Shown here: piece after piece, positions 1 to 6,924 of the stretch
Position numbering within the stretch: the stretch's first letter is position 1
How the letters are laid out: each line of letters begins with the position of its first letter
Origin: Armatimonadota bacterium
GTDB taxonomy: Bacteria; Armatimonadota; Zipacnadia; Zipacnadales; FEN-943
NCBI GenBank assembly: GCA_026419655.1
Contig: JANZZA010000283.1
Coordinates: 1 to 9,013 of the forward strand
DNA length: 9,013 bases
Reading direction: 5' to 3'
Made by a program: the position numbers and the translations under genes
The notes under the pieces: model-generated
Seen by the model: only the letters and a program-made list of their open reading frames with translations
What the model was told of the DNA's origin: nothing
Database searches by the model: none

Positions 1-12
1 TAGCAAACCCCC

Positions 13-126
13 GTAAAGGAGTGCCTCCCCCTCCTCCTGACAGAGACCCAGTCGAAAAAGTCCCTCTGATTGCTCCTGACGGGCCCCCGTCGAAAGAGCC
101 CCTCTGTCTGCTCCTGGGGGCACCCT
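13..126. repeat. Three degenerate 38-nt tandem repeats
   Basis: Three units of about 38 nt lie head to tail at 13-50, 51-88 and 89-126. Units 2 and 3 both begin GTCGAAA and share CCCTCTG and TGCTCCTG in register. Compared position by position they match at about 29 of 38 sites. Unit 1 is more diverged and needs a small indel, but keeps CTCCTGAC at the equivalent place. There is no spacer between units, so this is not a CRISPR array. The third unit overlaps the start of the REP-like element. Function is unknown. It could be an expanding intergenic repeat or part of a larger composite element cut off by the window edge. Confidence 0.55.
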
Positions 127-167
127 TCCAGAAGGGGCCTCACCCAGACCCCCTTCCCAAACTTTTT
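113..167 (-). repeat. REP-like palindromic element, copy 1
   Basis: Read on the minus strand this starts AAAAAGTTTGGG, then AAGGGGGTCTGG, followed by a short stem CCCTT/AAGGG with loop CTGG and then GCCCCC. The first 24 nt match copy 3 at 8469-8492 at 23 of 24 positions. The layout (A-run, GTTTGG, G-run plus TCTGG, small stem, C-rich tail) also resembles copy 2. It lies 50 nt past the stop codon of the minus-strand gene, a usual place for REP/BIME-type elements, where it may stabilise the mRNA 3' end or act as a weak terminator. The role is inferred; the repetition is directly visible. Confidence 0.6.
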
Positions 168-217
168 CTACTCTTCCCACCGCCCCACGCTACGCGCACC
201 ACAGCGTCCTCAAACAG

Positions 218-3200
218 TTACCTCCTTTGCAGCCGGGCAATAGGGAAACTATCCAGCAAGTATCCGGCACGGGAATATTCCCGCTTCGCAAAAGCCCGCT
301 CCGCCAGCCTCAGGGTAGCCATGGCCTGCTGTAAGTGGTCGTCAGGAGCGTCAGCGTCAGCGACGAGTCTGCGGGCCTCATTGAGCCGCCGGGACAACTC
401 TTCCACTTCGGCCGCGGGTACCTCTGATGCCGCGTAGATAATGGGCGCATTGACCGGCGATACCGCCAGCGACAGAAGCCCATAGGCCGGCAGCGTCACT
501 TCCAGCAAAGCACCGCTGACGGGTTGGGTTGTGCCCATCGGCGGAAAGGACGGTCCCGGCTCTGCGGGAAGGTCGTGCTCGCTGACGAAGCCATCAGGCG
601 CGGCTGCCGGCAGTACCCTGTCGCGCACCATGGGCAATTCTTTCCTCTCACCAGTAGCCAGGTCTTCTATGGTCGCAGGCCCGCCGAAAGCCACATAGGC
701 TTTCACCTCGTAAGGCATAAGATTGACCAGGTACAGATACCGCCGGCCATAGGCGGTCAGCTCACGCGCACACACGGGGTCCGACATGCCGGGCACATCG
801 CGGAAACGCTGCGCAGGCAGCGCCCGATAGTACTGCGCAAACTCCCGCAGCTCGTCTTCATGGCCCAGCGACGTGACCGTATAACCACCGTAAGCGAGGC
901 TGCAGGCGTCCAGCTCCGCCACGGCGTGAGCATAAAACTCCAGGAAATTTCGGCCCGCGGCGGTTGGCTGTGACACGCGCCACGGATGGCATTTCCACCA
1001 GAAACCGGGTATGGGCGAGTCCGCGCCGATGGATGATTCGAAGTACCGGCAATGGAAGGCCGCGGCAGGCAGCGCGGAATTCTTGAAGGGACCGATGCCC
1101 TCGCTCAAAAGCTCAATGTCGCGTGCCAGCGATTCGTGACTATTGGGGCCACCGGCGCCGTAGTATGTCGTAAAGAAGCGATAATCAATCGGGTACATCA
1201 CGCGGCGCAGGACAATCCCCGGCAGGTCGCGATACAGGCTCAAGTCAAACCCGCCCTCGCGGTATATCTGCTCGGTCGTGCGGCCCGACGGCACCCAGGT
1301 GTCCAGGTTATACATGGGATTCCAGTTGTGCCCGTCCACATGGTAAAAGGTCAGGTAGAGTTTCAGGTCGGGCCTGCGGCGGCGGATGCGGTCGGCTAAT
1401 TCTTTGTGAAGGTCCCGGATTTTCTCGCACCGCCAGCGTATCCACTCTTCCCGCGCGTTGGCCATGAGCCAGCGGAAACGCTGGGAGAATCGCGCCGGGC
1501 CGGTCGCGTCGGCAGGCACTCGTATGCCGGTTTCCTTCTCGAATAGCCCGACCGTGTAATCGTCGTAGCCGGACTGAAGGGACCCGAAAAATACGCAGTT
1601 GCCCTGCCCCACGAGTAGCGAAATGCCCTCCAGGGCCGGATACTTGGCGTACCTGTCCACAGCCTCTTCCACGTACTCTATCAGCGCCTGGCGCACAATC
1701 GGGTGAATGGGGTTGTAGTAAGGCGGCTGGAAGTAGAAGCCCCTGGATTGGGTGCCGTCCCACATCACGAGCTTCGGGGTTTCCTCACCTGCCCAGATGT
1801 CTTCCTCTGGCTGCTGCTTCCACTGGTCTTCGAGAGTCATGGTGCCCGCGAAGTACATTTCCGGCAGAAACTTCAGGCCGCGCCGCTCGCAGATAGTCAG
1901 CGCATATTCCACCCAGTCTACGCAGTGGCGGAAAAAGCCCGCGCCCATGCGGAAGTTCTCCCGCGGCGAGGGATACATGGTGCCGATGTACCAGGCGATG
2001 GGGTAGCAGATGAAGTTCTGGCCGGAGAAGCGCAGGTAGTCCGCCAGCCGGTAGAAACTTTTGTAAACTTCCGGCGGCGAGAAATCCAGGCCGCCGTGCT
2101 CCAAACAGATGGTAGGGTCTTCCCAGTAGTTGCCAATGAGGCGGCCGCCGTCGGGCGGCACGCGCACGGAAGCCGCTGGCAAGCTTCCTTCCACCTCGTA
2201 TACGTTAATTTTGGCGACGGCTGCAGGCCGGCCCTTTTCCAGCGTCATGAACTCGATGGCATTCTCCTGCTCGCGCGGCGTGAACCAGATGGGAAACTGG
2301 ATCATCCGGCCGCTAAGCCGGTTCTCGACGCCGCAAAGATACCCGGTAGCTACATCGTAGACATCTTGATAGTACTTGGGCGAGTTGGAGATTATGTCGC
2401 ACGAGCGCGGCTTGTCGTCGGGATAGGCCACGACGATGACGTGCCACCGGCCCGGGTGCTCCACGCGGAACTTCCATGCCATACGGTCATACCGGTCAGG
2501 GCCTGCCTCACGGTAAGCCCCAATGGGACTGTCCACGACGGTGGTTTTGTCGGTGCTGGCGAAACGGTCTGGGCCAAGGTCTGCGGTGCAGTCAATCTCG
2601 TCTACCAGCCGCAACCGGGGCTGGGGTCTCAAGTCGCCATCTGATGGCTTTTCATCAGGCAGCGGCGGCACCACGAGAAAATATGCCCGTTCTTTCTTTG
2701 CTGTGTCTCCTACTGCACAGGTGACGTTATAGACGCCCTCAGCCGCCAGGGCTTCAGCAGGCAGGCTGACGGAAACTTCTCCCCAGCCGCGTGGCGGAGC
2801 GACGACGTGCAGCCCGTCGAAGGTCGCCACTTGCTGGCCCGTCGGTCCATCAACGCGGGCCTGCAAACGGAAGGTCAGTTCCTGTGGCGCCGAATTATAA
2901 AAGCGCAGCGGCAAGGTACCGGCGACGCCGCGCTCGAAAAGCGTCCTCCCCAGGTCGAGATGCACAGGCAACACACGCTCGCGGGCCTGGGCCAGGACCT
3001 GTTCAGCCGACAGCGGCGCGTCATAGATTCTTACGTCGTCTATGAGCGCCCGCGCCGGGAAGCCGCCCTGCCAGCAGCCGATAAAGAACTTTTCTGGCTC
3101 TTCCACGGGGAAGCTGGCCGCCGAGCCCGTGAGCGTCTGGGCCAGCACGCCGTCAATGTACAGGCTCAGCTCCTCGCCGTTGGTCCAGCAGGCGGCGATA

Positions 3201-4408
3201 TGGTGCCACTCGCCCGGCTGCCATTCTTTCGCGTCCGCTTGTAGCAGGGGCGGTCTGACGTCAAACCGCAGGAAAGGCATTTTGTCACCCGCCCGCCAAA
3301 GCCACACCCACAGGGCATTTTTCACCGTTTGCGGGTTCTGCCACGTGTCGTATTCGTCGGCAAAATAGGCACAGTTGGCGTCCAGCCCTTCTTCAGTCGG
3401 GGCTATCCACATCGTCACCGCACCCTGGGACTTGTTGAGGTTTCCGGCGGCCGAATAAGACAAGGCAAGGCCGTCCTGGGCGCTAAGGGCGCGCCCCACA
3501 AGCCCGTCAGCAAACTGCACGTTCTGGGCTTCCAAAGGCTGCGGGCTGCCGGCCGCAAAATCCGCCGTAGCTGTGTCGTCGAAGGTTGCATGAAACAAGA
3601 GGCGCGGCTCACGTTTAGGCTGGGCGACGGGGGGCCTGGCTGGGGCACGAATCTCGGCCCGCGGCGCGTCAAGCGTGCCTTCGAAGGCGGCCGCCACTTG
3701 CTCCGCCGTCAAAGCCCTGTCGTAAATGCGAAATTCATCCACAAGCCCTTCAAAGCGATCACGCCCATTGCAGTCGGCGCAAAGGTGAAGTCGGCGTGGC
3801 GGCGGAACCCTCCCGGCATCCCAGGCAGCTTCTTTGTGCGACACCTCGCGGCCGTCCAGATAAAGCCAAACCCCTTGCCCTGCTTCCCAGGAAACCACTA
3901 TCTGGTGCCACTCGCCCCTTTTCCATGCAGCCACCGACCCACCCACGTGGACACTCTCGGGCGTGCGAAAAGTGAAACCTATTCCGCCGCCTGCTGTATC
4001 CAGACACAGGAATCCGGGCTCGTTCCAGTCACGCTCATTGGCTACCAGAACTCTTCGCCGCGCCGCCCGGGTAGCGTCCGACGCATCCCAGGTTAGGGAC
4101 ACCCACATCTCCAGGCTTCCGCGCACCGTGTCCAGGTTGAGCGCAGCAGGAATCATCAGGCCGCATGGAAACCCTGTGCTTCCTACCTGTGCGGCCTGGC
4201 CCCACCGCCCGGGGTGATATGAAATCGTGGTATACGCGGCCTTGCCATATCCATCCGCCGCAAAGGCGGCATCAGCGCTGCCGTCGAAGGGAACGTACAA
4301 AAGCACCTTCGGTTGGTCCTGCGCGGCGGAAGGAGCAGTCATGTTGCCGCTAAGTATCATTGCCATCACCAGCGTCAAGCATGCACAAGCCATCCGGTTG
4401 CTCGTCAT
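218..4408 (-). CDS. Exported double-LamG, TIM-barrel glycoside hydrolase-like protein
   Basis: This 1396-aa protein is probably secreted or surface-bound and acts on, or binds, polysaccharide. A Sec signal peptide covers about residues 1-29 (hydrophobic LTLVMAMIL, then SAA before QDQ); no lipobox is seen. Two LamG/concanavalin A-like domains follow, about 33-245 and 268-476. Each has the paired signatures G-E-W-H plus a Y-[LI]-D-G strand and ends in a VDEFRIYDRALTAEQV or DDVRIYDAPLSAEQV motif. An Ig-like segment (480-582) and a second beta domain (600-742) lead to a mixed alpha/beta core (about 755-1130) like a TIM barrel. The tail has a beta domain (1210-1317) and a helical hairpin (1325-1391). 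I cannot identify a catalytic acid pair, so it may be a divergent hydrolase or a binding protein; no GH family number is assigned. The start is chosen for AGGAG at 4420-4424, 11 nt upstream. It has no partner on its strand and is divergent from the cytochrome operon. Confidence 0.9.
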   Translation of the reverse strand: MTSNRMACACLTLVMAMILSGNMTAPSAAQDQPKVLLYVPFDGSADAAFAADGYGKAAYTTISYHPGRWGQAAQVGSTGFPCGLMIPAALNLDTVRGSLEMWVSLTWDASDATRAARRRVLVANERDWNEPGFLCLDTAGGGIGFTFRTPESVHVGGSVAAWKRGEWHQIVVSWEAGQGVWLYLDGREVSHKEAAWDAGRVPPPRRLHLCADCNGRDRFEGLVDEFRIYDRALTAEQVAAAFEGTLDAPRAEIRAPARPPVAQPKREPRLLFHATFDDTATADFAAGSPQPLEAQNVQFADGLVGRALSAQDGLALSYSAAGNLNKSQGAVTMWIAPTEEGLDANCAYFADEYDTWQNPQTVKNALWVWLWRAGDKMPFLRFDVRPPLLQADAKEWQPGEWHHIAACWTNGEELSLYIDGVLAQTLTGSAASFPVEEPEKFFIGCWQGGFPARALIDDVRIYDAPLSAEQVLAQARERVLPVHLDLGRTLFERGVAGTLPLRFYNSAPQELTFRLQARVDGPTGQQVATFDGLHVVAPPRGWGEVSVSLPAEALAAEGVYNVTCAVGDTAKKERAYFLVVPPLPDEKPSDGDLRPQPRLRLVDEIDCTADLGPDRFASTDKTTVVDSPIGAYREAGPDRYDRMAWKFRVEHPGRWHVIVVAYPDDKPRSCDIISNSPKYYQDVYDVATGYLCGVENRLSGRMIQFPIWFTPREQENAIEFMTLEKGRPAAVAKINVYEVEGSLPAASVRVPPDGGRLIGNYWEDPTICLEHGGLDFSPPEVYKSFYRLADYLRFSGQNFICYPIAWYIGTMYPSPRENFRMGAGFFRHCVDWVEYALTICERRGLKFLPEMYFAGTMTLEDQWKQQPEEDIWAGEETPKLVMWDGTQSRGFYFQPPYYNPIHPIVRQALIEYVEEAVDRYAKYPALEGISLLVGQGNCVFFGSLQSGYDDYTVGLFEKETGIRVPADATGPARFSQRFRWLMANAREEWIRWRCEKIRDLHKELADRIRRRRPDLKLYLTFYHVDGHNWNPMYNLDTWVPSGRTTEQIYREGGFDLSLYRDLPGIVLRRVMYPIDYRFFTTYYGAGGPNSHESLARDIELLSEGIGPFKNSALPAAAFHCRYFESSIGADSPIPGFWWKCHPWRVSQPTAAGRNFLEFYAHAVAELDACSLAYGGYTVTSLGHEDELREFAQYYRALPAQRFRDVPGMSDPVCARELTAYGRRYLYLVNLMPYEVKAYVAFGGPATIEDLATGERKELPMVRDRVLPAAAPDGFVSEHDLPAEPGPSFPPMGTTQPVSGALLEVTLPAYGLLSLAVSPVNAPIIYAASEVPAAEVEELSRRLNEARRLVADADAPDDHLQQAMATLRLAERAFAKREYSRAGYLLDSFPIARLQRR

Positions 4409-4463
4409 TTACAACCCATCTCCTGAGACACCAGACGCCCTGCGTTTCTCTTCGGGGATGATA

Positions 4464-4551
4464 GCTCCTGCCCTTAAGCACACAGGGTCAGTGAAAAGGC
4501 GTGTGTCTGAAGAAGAGTGGTACCTTCTGCTCTCAAGCACAGAGGGTTAGT
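4464..4551. repeat. Pair of 29-nt direct repeats upstream of the LamG gene
   Basis: Copies at 4464-4492 and 4523-4551 match at about 23 of 29 positions without gaps and are 59 nt apart start to start. Shared blocks are CTGC, AAGCACA and AGGGT[CT]AGT. The pair sits 55-145 nt upstream of the LamG start, and the candidate TATCAT -10 abuts the proximal copy. Binding sites for a regulator of the LamG gene are possible. A remnant of an interspersed repeat is equally possible: the tandem repeats at 13-126, read on the other strand, also carry AGCA and CAGAGGG, though the match is loose. Confidence 0.4.
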
Positions 4552-4664
4552 ATTTGCCCCAGCGAAGGTGCCACCTGCGGGTCAGGGTACTTCTTACCGC
4601 ATGGAGAACGCTAGTCCCTGGCGACAGGAAAACGCTCAGGAAAGAACTCTGTGGGAAACTTTCG

Positions 4665-4787
4665 GGAGACTGTTGCAAAACTCACCTTGGCGTAGCTCCC
4701 AGTCCGTGAACGGCACAGATTTCTGCCGGCAACTTATGCTAGGTGGGAGTGGATCACCCGTGAAAATAAGGTTTTGCAACAGCCACC
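4665..4787. mobile_element. MITE-like element with IS6-type terminal repeats
   Basis: A perfect 12-bp inverted repeat, CTGTTGCAAAAC at 4670-4681 and GTTTTGCAACAG at 4771-4782, bounds a gene-free stretch. Counting outward flanks gives 17-bp ends agreeing at 15 positions (GG-G-CTGTTGCAAAAC). The symmetry continues inward: TCAC, exactly 10 nt, then CTCCCA on both arms (4682-4701 and the complement of 4763-4744), after a 7-nt extra segment on the right arm. CTGTTGCAAA is the core of IS6/IS26-family terminal repeats as I remember them. With no transposase inside, this is best called a non-autonomous element or the fused ends of a deleted IS. No flanking 8-bp target duplication is visible (ACTTTCGG versus CTTGGTGA), so any insertion is old or the boundaries are slightly off. 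Confidence 0.55.
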
Positions 4788-5022
4788 TTGGTGAGCACTC
4801 TCGCCCGAAAGGTCATTGCTGCAAAGCCGCGCTGTCGTGCATGAGACGCGCCCGCCCAGCAAAGCTGTGCGGCGCAACCGCTCTCCGCACGCCGGCAGGC
4901 GCGTGTGCGGGGCCGACATTCCGGGGAGTCCGGCAGGGTTTTCCCCAGGCGAAGATAACTTACTCCCCTAGGTTCATGCCATCCTCATACTGCTTGAGGA
5001 ACCCGTGCCGCTCTGAGCATCG

Positions 5023-5049
5023 TTGTGTAGAGGAACAGTTAGTTACAAT
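5023..5049 (+). promoter_or_regulatory. Candidate promoter of the cytochrome operon
   Basis: TACAAT at 5044-5049 matches the -10 consensus at five of six positions. TTGTGT at 5023-5028 is a possible -35, but the spacing is only 15 nt. Transcription would begin near 5056, leaving a very short leader before the ATG at 5068. The only ribosome-binding-like sequence is GGGGG at 5055-5059, 8 nt from the ATG, so initiation may be weak or leaderless-like. This is pattern-based only. Confidence 0.3.
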
Positions 5050-5067
5050 CACCTGGGGGTTTAGGGC

Positions 5068-6912
5068 ATGATTTTTCGTGGCCAGTCCGCTAGAGGTCTT
5101 CTGCCTGTTAGCGTCGGACTTATACTTGGCGTGGTCTTCTTCTGGCCGGCCTTTCACTCCGCTCTTGCCGTGAAGGCCAGGTATCTTTCACCTCTGGCCG
5201 TTGCTCTCTCGCCGGACGGCTCGCGGCTTTACGTGACAGAGCACACCGGCAACGCCTTGGCCATAGTGGAAACGGCTAAGGGGACACTTGTCGGCAAGAT
5301 TGGCCTTCCTGAAGGACCTGTCGGAGTAGTCGTCTCCAGGGATGGCAAGCTAGCTTATGTGGCCTGCTCGAAGACCGACGTGGTAGCTGTGGTAGACACG
5401 GTGGCCAGGAAGGTCGAGAAAACCTTCCGCGTCGGGAGGGCGCCCCACAGCCTGGCCCTATCCGCAGACGGCCAAACGCTCTACGTGTGCAACCGCTTCA
5501 GCGGTGACGTCTCCATCGTCTCCACGAAAGACGGCAGGGAACAAGGGCGCGCTAAGGCGGTCCGGGAGCCTATTTGTTGCGCCCTCAGCGAAGCCACCAG
5601 GACCCTCGTCGTGGGTAACTTCCTGCCCCTGGGCTCCAATAACGACCCAGACCTGGCTTCGGTGCTCACTTTCATAAATACGGCCACAGGTCAGCCACTG
5701 GGTGAAGTGCGCCTGCCGCTGGGGTCGAACCAGGTGGCGTCCGTGGCGGTTTCCCCCGACGGCCAGTGGGCCTACGCTGCGCACATCCTGGCCCGGTTCC
5801 TTCTGCCAACAACCCAACTGGAACGCGGCTGGATGAACACCAATGCTCTATCCGTCGTCAACGTGGCCAGGCGCGAGCTTTACGCCACCGTGCTCCTTGA
5901 CGACCTGGACCTGGGCGCGGCCAATCCGGCAGGCGTGGCGGTCAGCGGCGATGGCAAGAAGCTTTTCGTCAGCCATCGCGGCAGCCATGAAGTCACTGTG
6001 ATTGACCTTCCAGGCATGCACGCGGCAATCGAGGCAGTGCGGCCGGACCAGCGCGCCGACCTGGCCAACGACCTGACCTTCCTGTACCGCAACGGCCTCA
6101 AGAGGCGATTTAGCAGCGGCGGACTGGGGCCATGCGGCATCGCGGCAGCGCCCGACGGCAGCCGCGCATGGGTTGCCAACTATTTCTCCGACACAGTGAC
6201 CGTCGTGGACGCGGAGAGGGGCAAGGTGGTCGCCGCGGTAGCTCTTGGCCCCGAGCCTAAGATGGACCTGGTAAGACGAGGGGAACTGCTTTTCGGGGAT
6301 GCGCGTATGTGTTTCCAGCAGTGGCAAACCTGCGAAAGCTGTCACCCGCAGGGGCGGGCCGACGGCCTGATGTGGGATCTTCTCAACGACGGCCTGGGAA
6401 ATCCGAAAAATACCAAAGCCCTGGTGCTGGCTGATAAGACGCCGCCCATGATGGCCCTGGGCATCCGCGAGGACGCTCGCATGGCGTCACGCTCGGGCGT
6501 GAGGTTCATACAGTTCCGCCAGCCTGAAGAAAGCGACGTGGACGCCCTGGAAGCCTATATCAAGAGCCTGCGGCCGGAACGCGGCCCAGCGGCGCCAAAG
6601 GACGCCGTAGAAAGAGGCCGCAAGTTATTCAACGACCCTGTGGTTGGCTGCGCGAAATGCCACCCGGCGCCGCTTTACACAGACCTGAACATGTACGACG
6701 TAGGCACCAGAGGGCGCTACGACCGCAGCGACGAATTTGATACGCCGACGCTTGTGGAACTATGGCGGAGCGCGCCATATCTGCATGATGGTAGCGCGGT
6801 AACAATCATGGACGTGCTCACTACAGCCAACCGCGAGGATAAACACGGCAACACGTCTCATCTAACCCAGCAGCAGCTTCGCGATCTGGAGGCTTTCCTT
6901 TCGTCGCTCTAG
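5068..6912 (+). CDS. Exported YVTN beta-propeller fused to diheme cytochrome c peroxidase/MauG-like domain
   Basis: This 614-aa protein has two halves and should act in the periplasm. A signal peptide covers about residues 1-34 (hydrophobic 11-28, ALA before V35). A beta-propeller follows, about 38-395, built from YVTN-type repeats such as VALSPDGSRLYVTEHTGN and LALSADGQTLYVCNRFSGD. Longer insertions lie near 240-256 and 318-350. The C-terminal half has two c-type heme sites, C422-E-S-C425-H426 and C528-A-K-C531-H532, and the family signature TPTLVELWRSAPYLHDGS (560-576). Known relatives reduce peroxide with cytochrome c electrons or, like MauG, oxidise a partner protein. The motifs are about 106 residues apart, less than in canonical diheme peroxidases (about 145-170 as I recall), so the inter-heme segment is compact. 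Cytochrome c maturation is required. It is the first gene of an operon, 12 nt upstream of the next. Substrate unknown. Confidence 0.9.
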   Translation: MIFRGQSARGLLPVSVGLILGVVFFWPAFHSALAVKARYLSPLAVALSPDGSRLYVTEHTGNALAIVETAKGTLVGKIGLPEGPVGVVVSRDGKLAYVACSKTDVVAVVDTVARKVEKTFRVGRAPHSLALSADGQTLYVCNRFSGDVSIVSTKDGREQGRAKAVREPICCALSEATRTLVVGNFLPLGSNNDPDLASVLTFINTATGQPLGEVRLPLGSNQVASVAVSPDGQWAYAAHILARFLLPTTQLERGWMNTNALSVVNVARRELYATVLLDDLDLGAANPAGVAVSGDGKKLFVSHRGSHEVTVIDLPGMHAAIEAVRPDQRADLANDLTFLYRNGLKRRFSSGGLGPCGIAAAPDGSRAWVANYFSDTVTVVDAERGKVVAAVALGPEPKMDLVRRGELLFGDARMCFQQWQTCESCHPQGRADGLMWDLLNDGLGNPKNTKALVLADKTPPMMALGIREDARMASRSGVRFIQFRQPEESDVDALEAYIKSLRPERGPAAPKDAVERGRKLFNDPVVGCAKCHPAPLYTDLNMYDVGTRGRYDRSDEFDTPTLVELWRSAPYLHDGSAVTIMDVLTTANREDKHGNTSHLTQQQLRDLEAFLSSL

Positions 6913-6924
6913 CGGAGCAAGCCC

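Larger units (their letters stand above)
1..217. other. Gene-free region with tandem and palindromic repeats
   Basis: No convincing gene lies here. An open frame on the plus strand runs through it from position 21, but it continues antisense into the large minus-strand gene and has a proline/serine-rich shadow composition. The stretch is the 3' flank of that minus gene, whose TAA is at 218-220. It holds three degenerate 38-nt tandem repeats (13-126) and one REP-like element (113-167), both listed separately. I see no hairpin followed by a T-run on the minus strand that would make a clear intrinsic terminator. The short CCCTT/AAGGG stem in the REP-like element is the nearest candidate. Confidence 0.6.
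4409..5067. other. Divergent intergenic region
   Basis: This 659-nt region separates the leftward LamG gene from the rightward cytochrome operon and should hold both promoters. It contains a 29-nt direct repeat pair near the LamG gene, a MITE-like element in the middle, a GC-rich hairpin (4885-4910: CCGCAC pairing with GTGCGG, inner GCC/GGC) and a -10-like TACAAT close to the operon. On the minus strand a TATCAT (4458-4463) could be a -10 box for the LamG gene, but no good -35 sits at 16-18 nt. A 184-codon plus-strand open frame crosses the region. It runs through the inverted repeats and has an Arg/Ser/Cys-rich, low-plausibility sequence, so I do not call it a gene. Confidence 0.6.

Noticed and set aside
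13..126. Possible CRISPR array
   Set aside because: Repeat units are head to tail without unique spacers and are degenerate; no cas gene is nearby.
1703..2644. 313-codon plus-strand open frame antisense to the LamG gene
   Set aside because: Mirror of the third-position GC bias of the large minus-strand gene. No domain, and the minus frame has clear LamG and barrel features.
3329..4096. 255-codon plus-strand open frame antisense to the LamG gene
   Set aside because: Overlaps fully the coding part for the first LamG domain in the opposite strand; composition is shadow-like.
4405..4419. Four-codon ATG-GGT-TGT-AAA-TGA frame on the minus strand whose stop overlaps the LamG start
   Set aside because: Its ATG directly abuts the AGGAG with no spacing, so that site cannot serve it. 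Likely coincidence.
4517..5071. 184-codon plus-strand open frame ending in an ATGA overlap with the cytochrome gene
   Set aside because: It crosses the MITE-like inverted repeats, is Arg/Ser/Cys-rich with no domain, and has no ribosome-binding site. The 4-nt overlap is probably chance in a GC-rich region.
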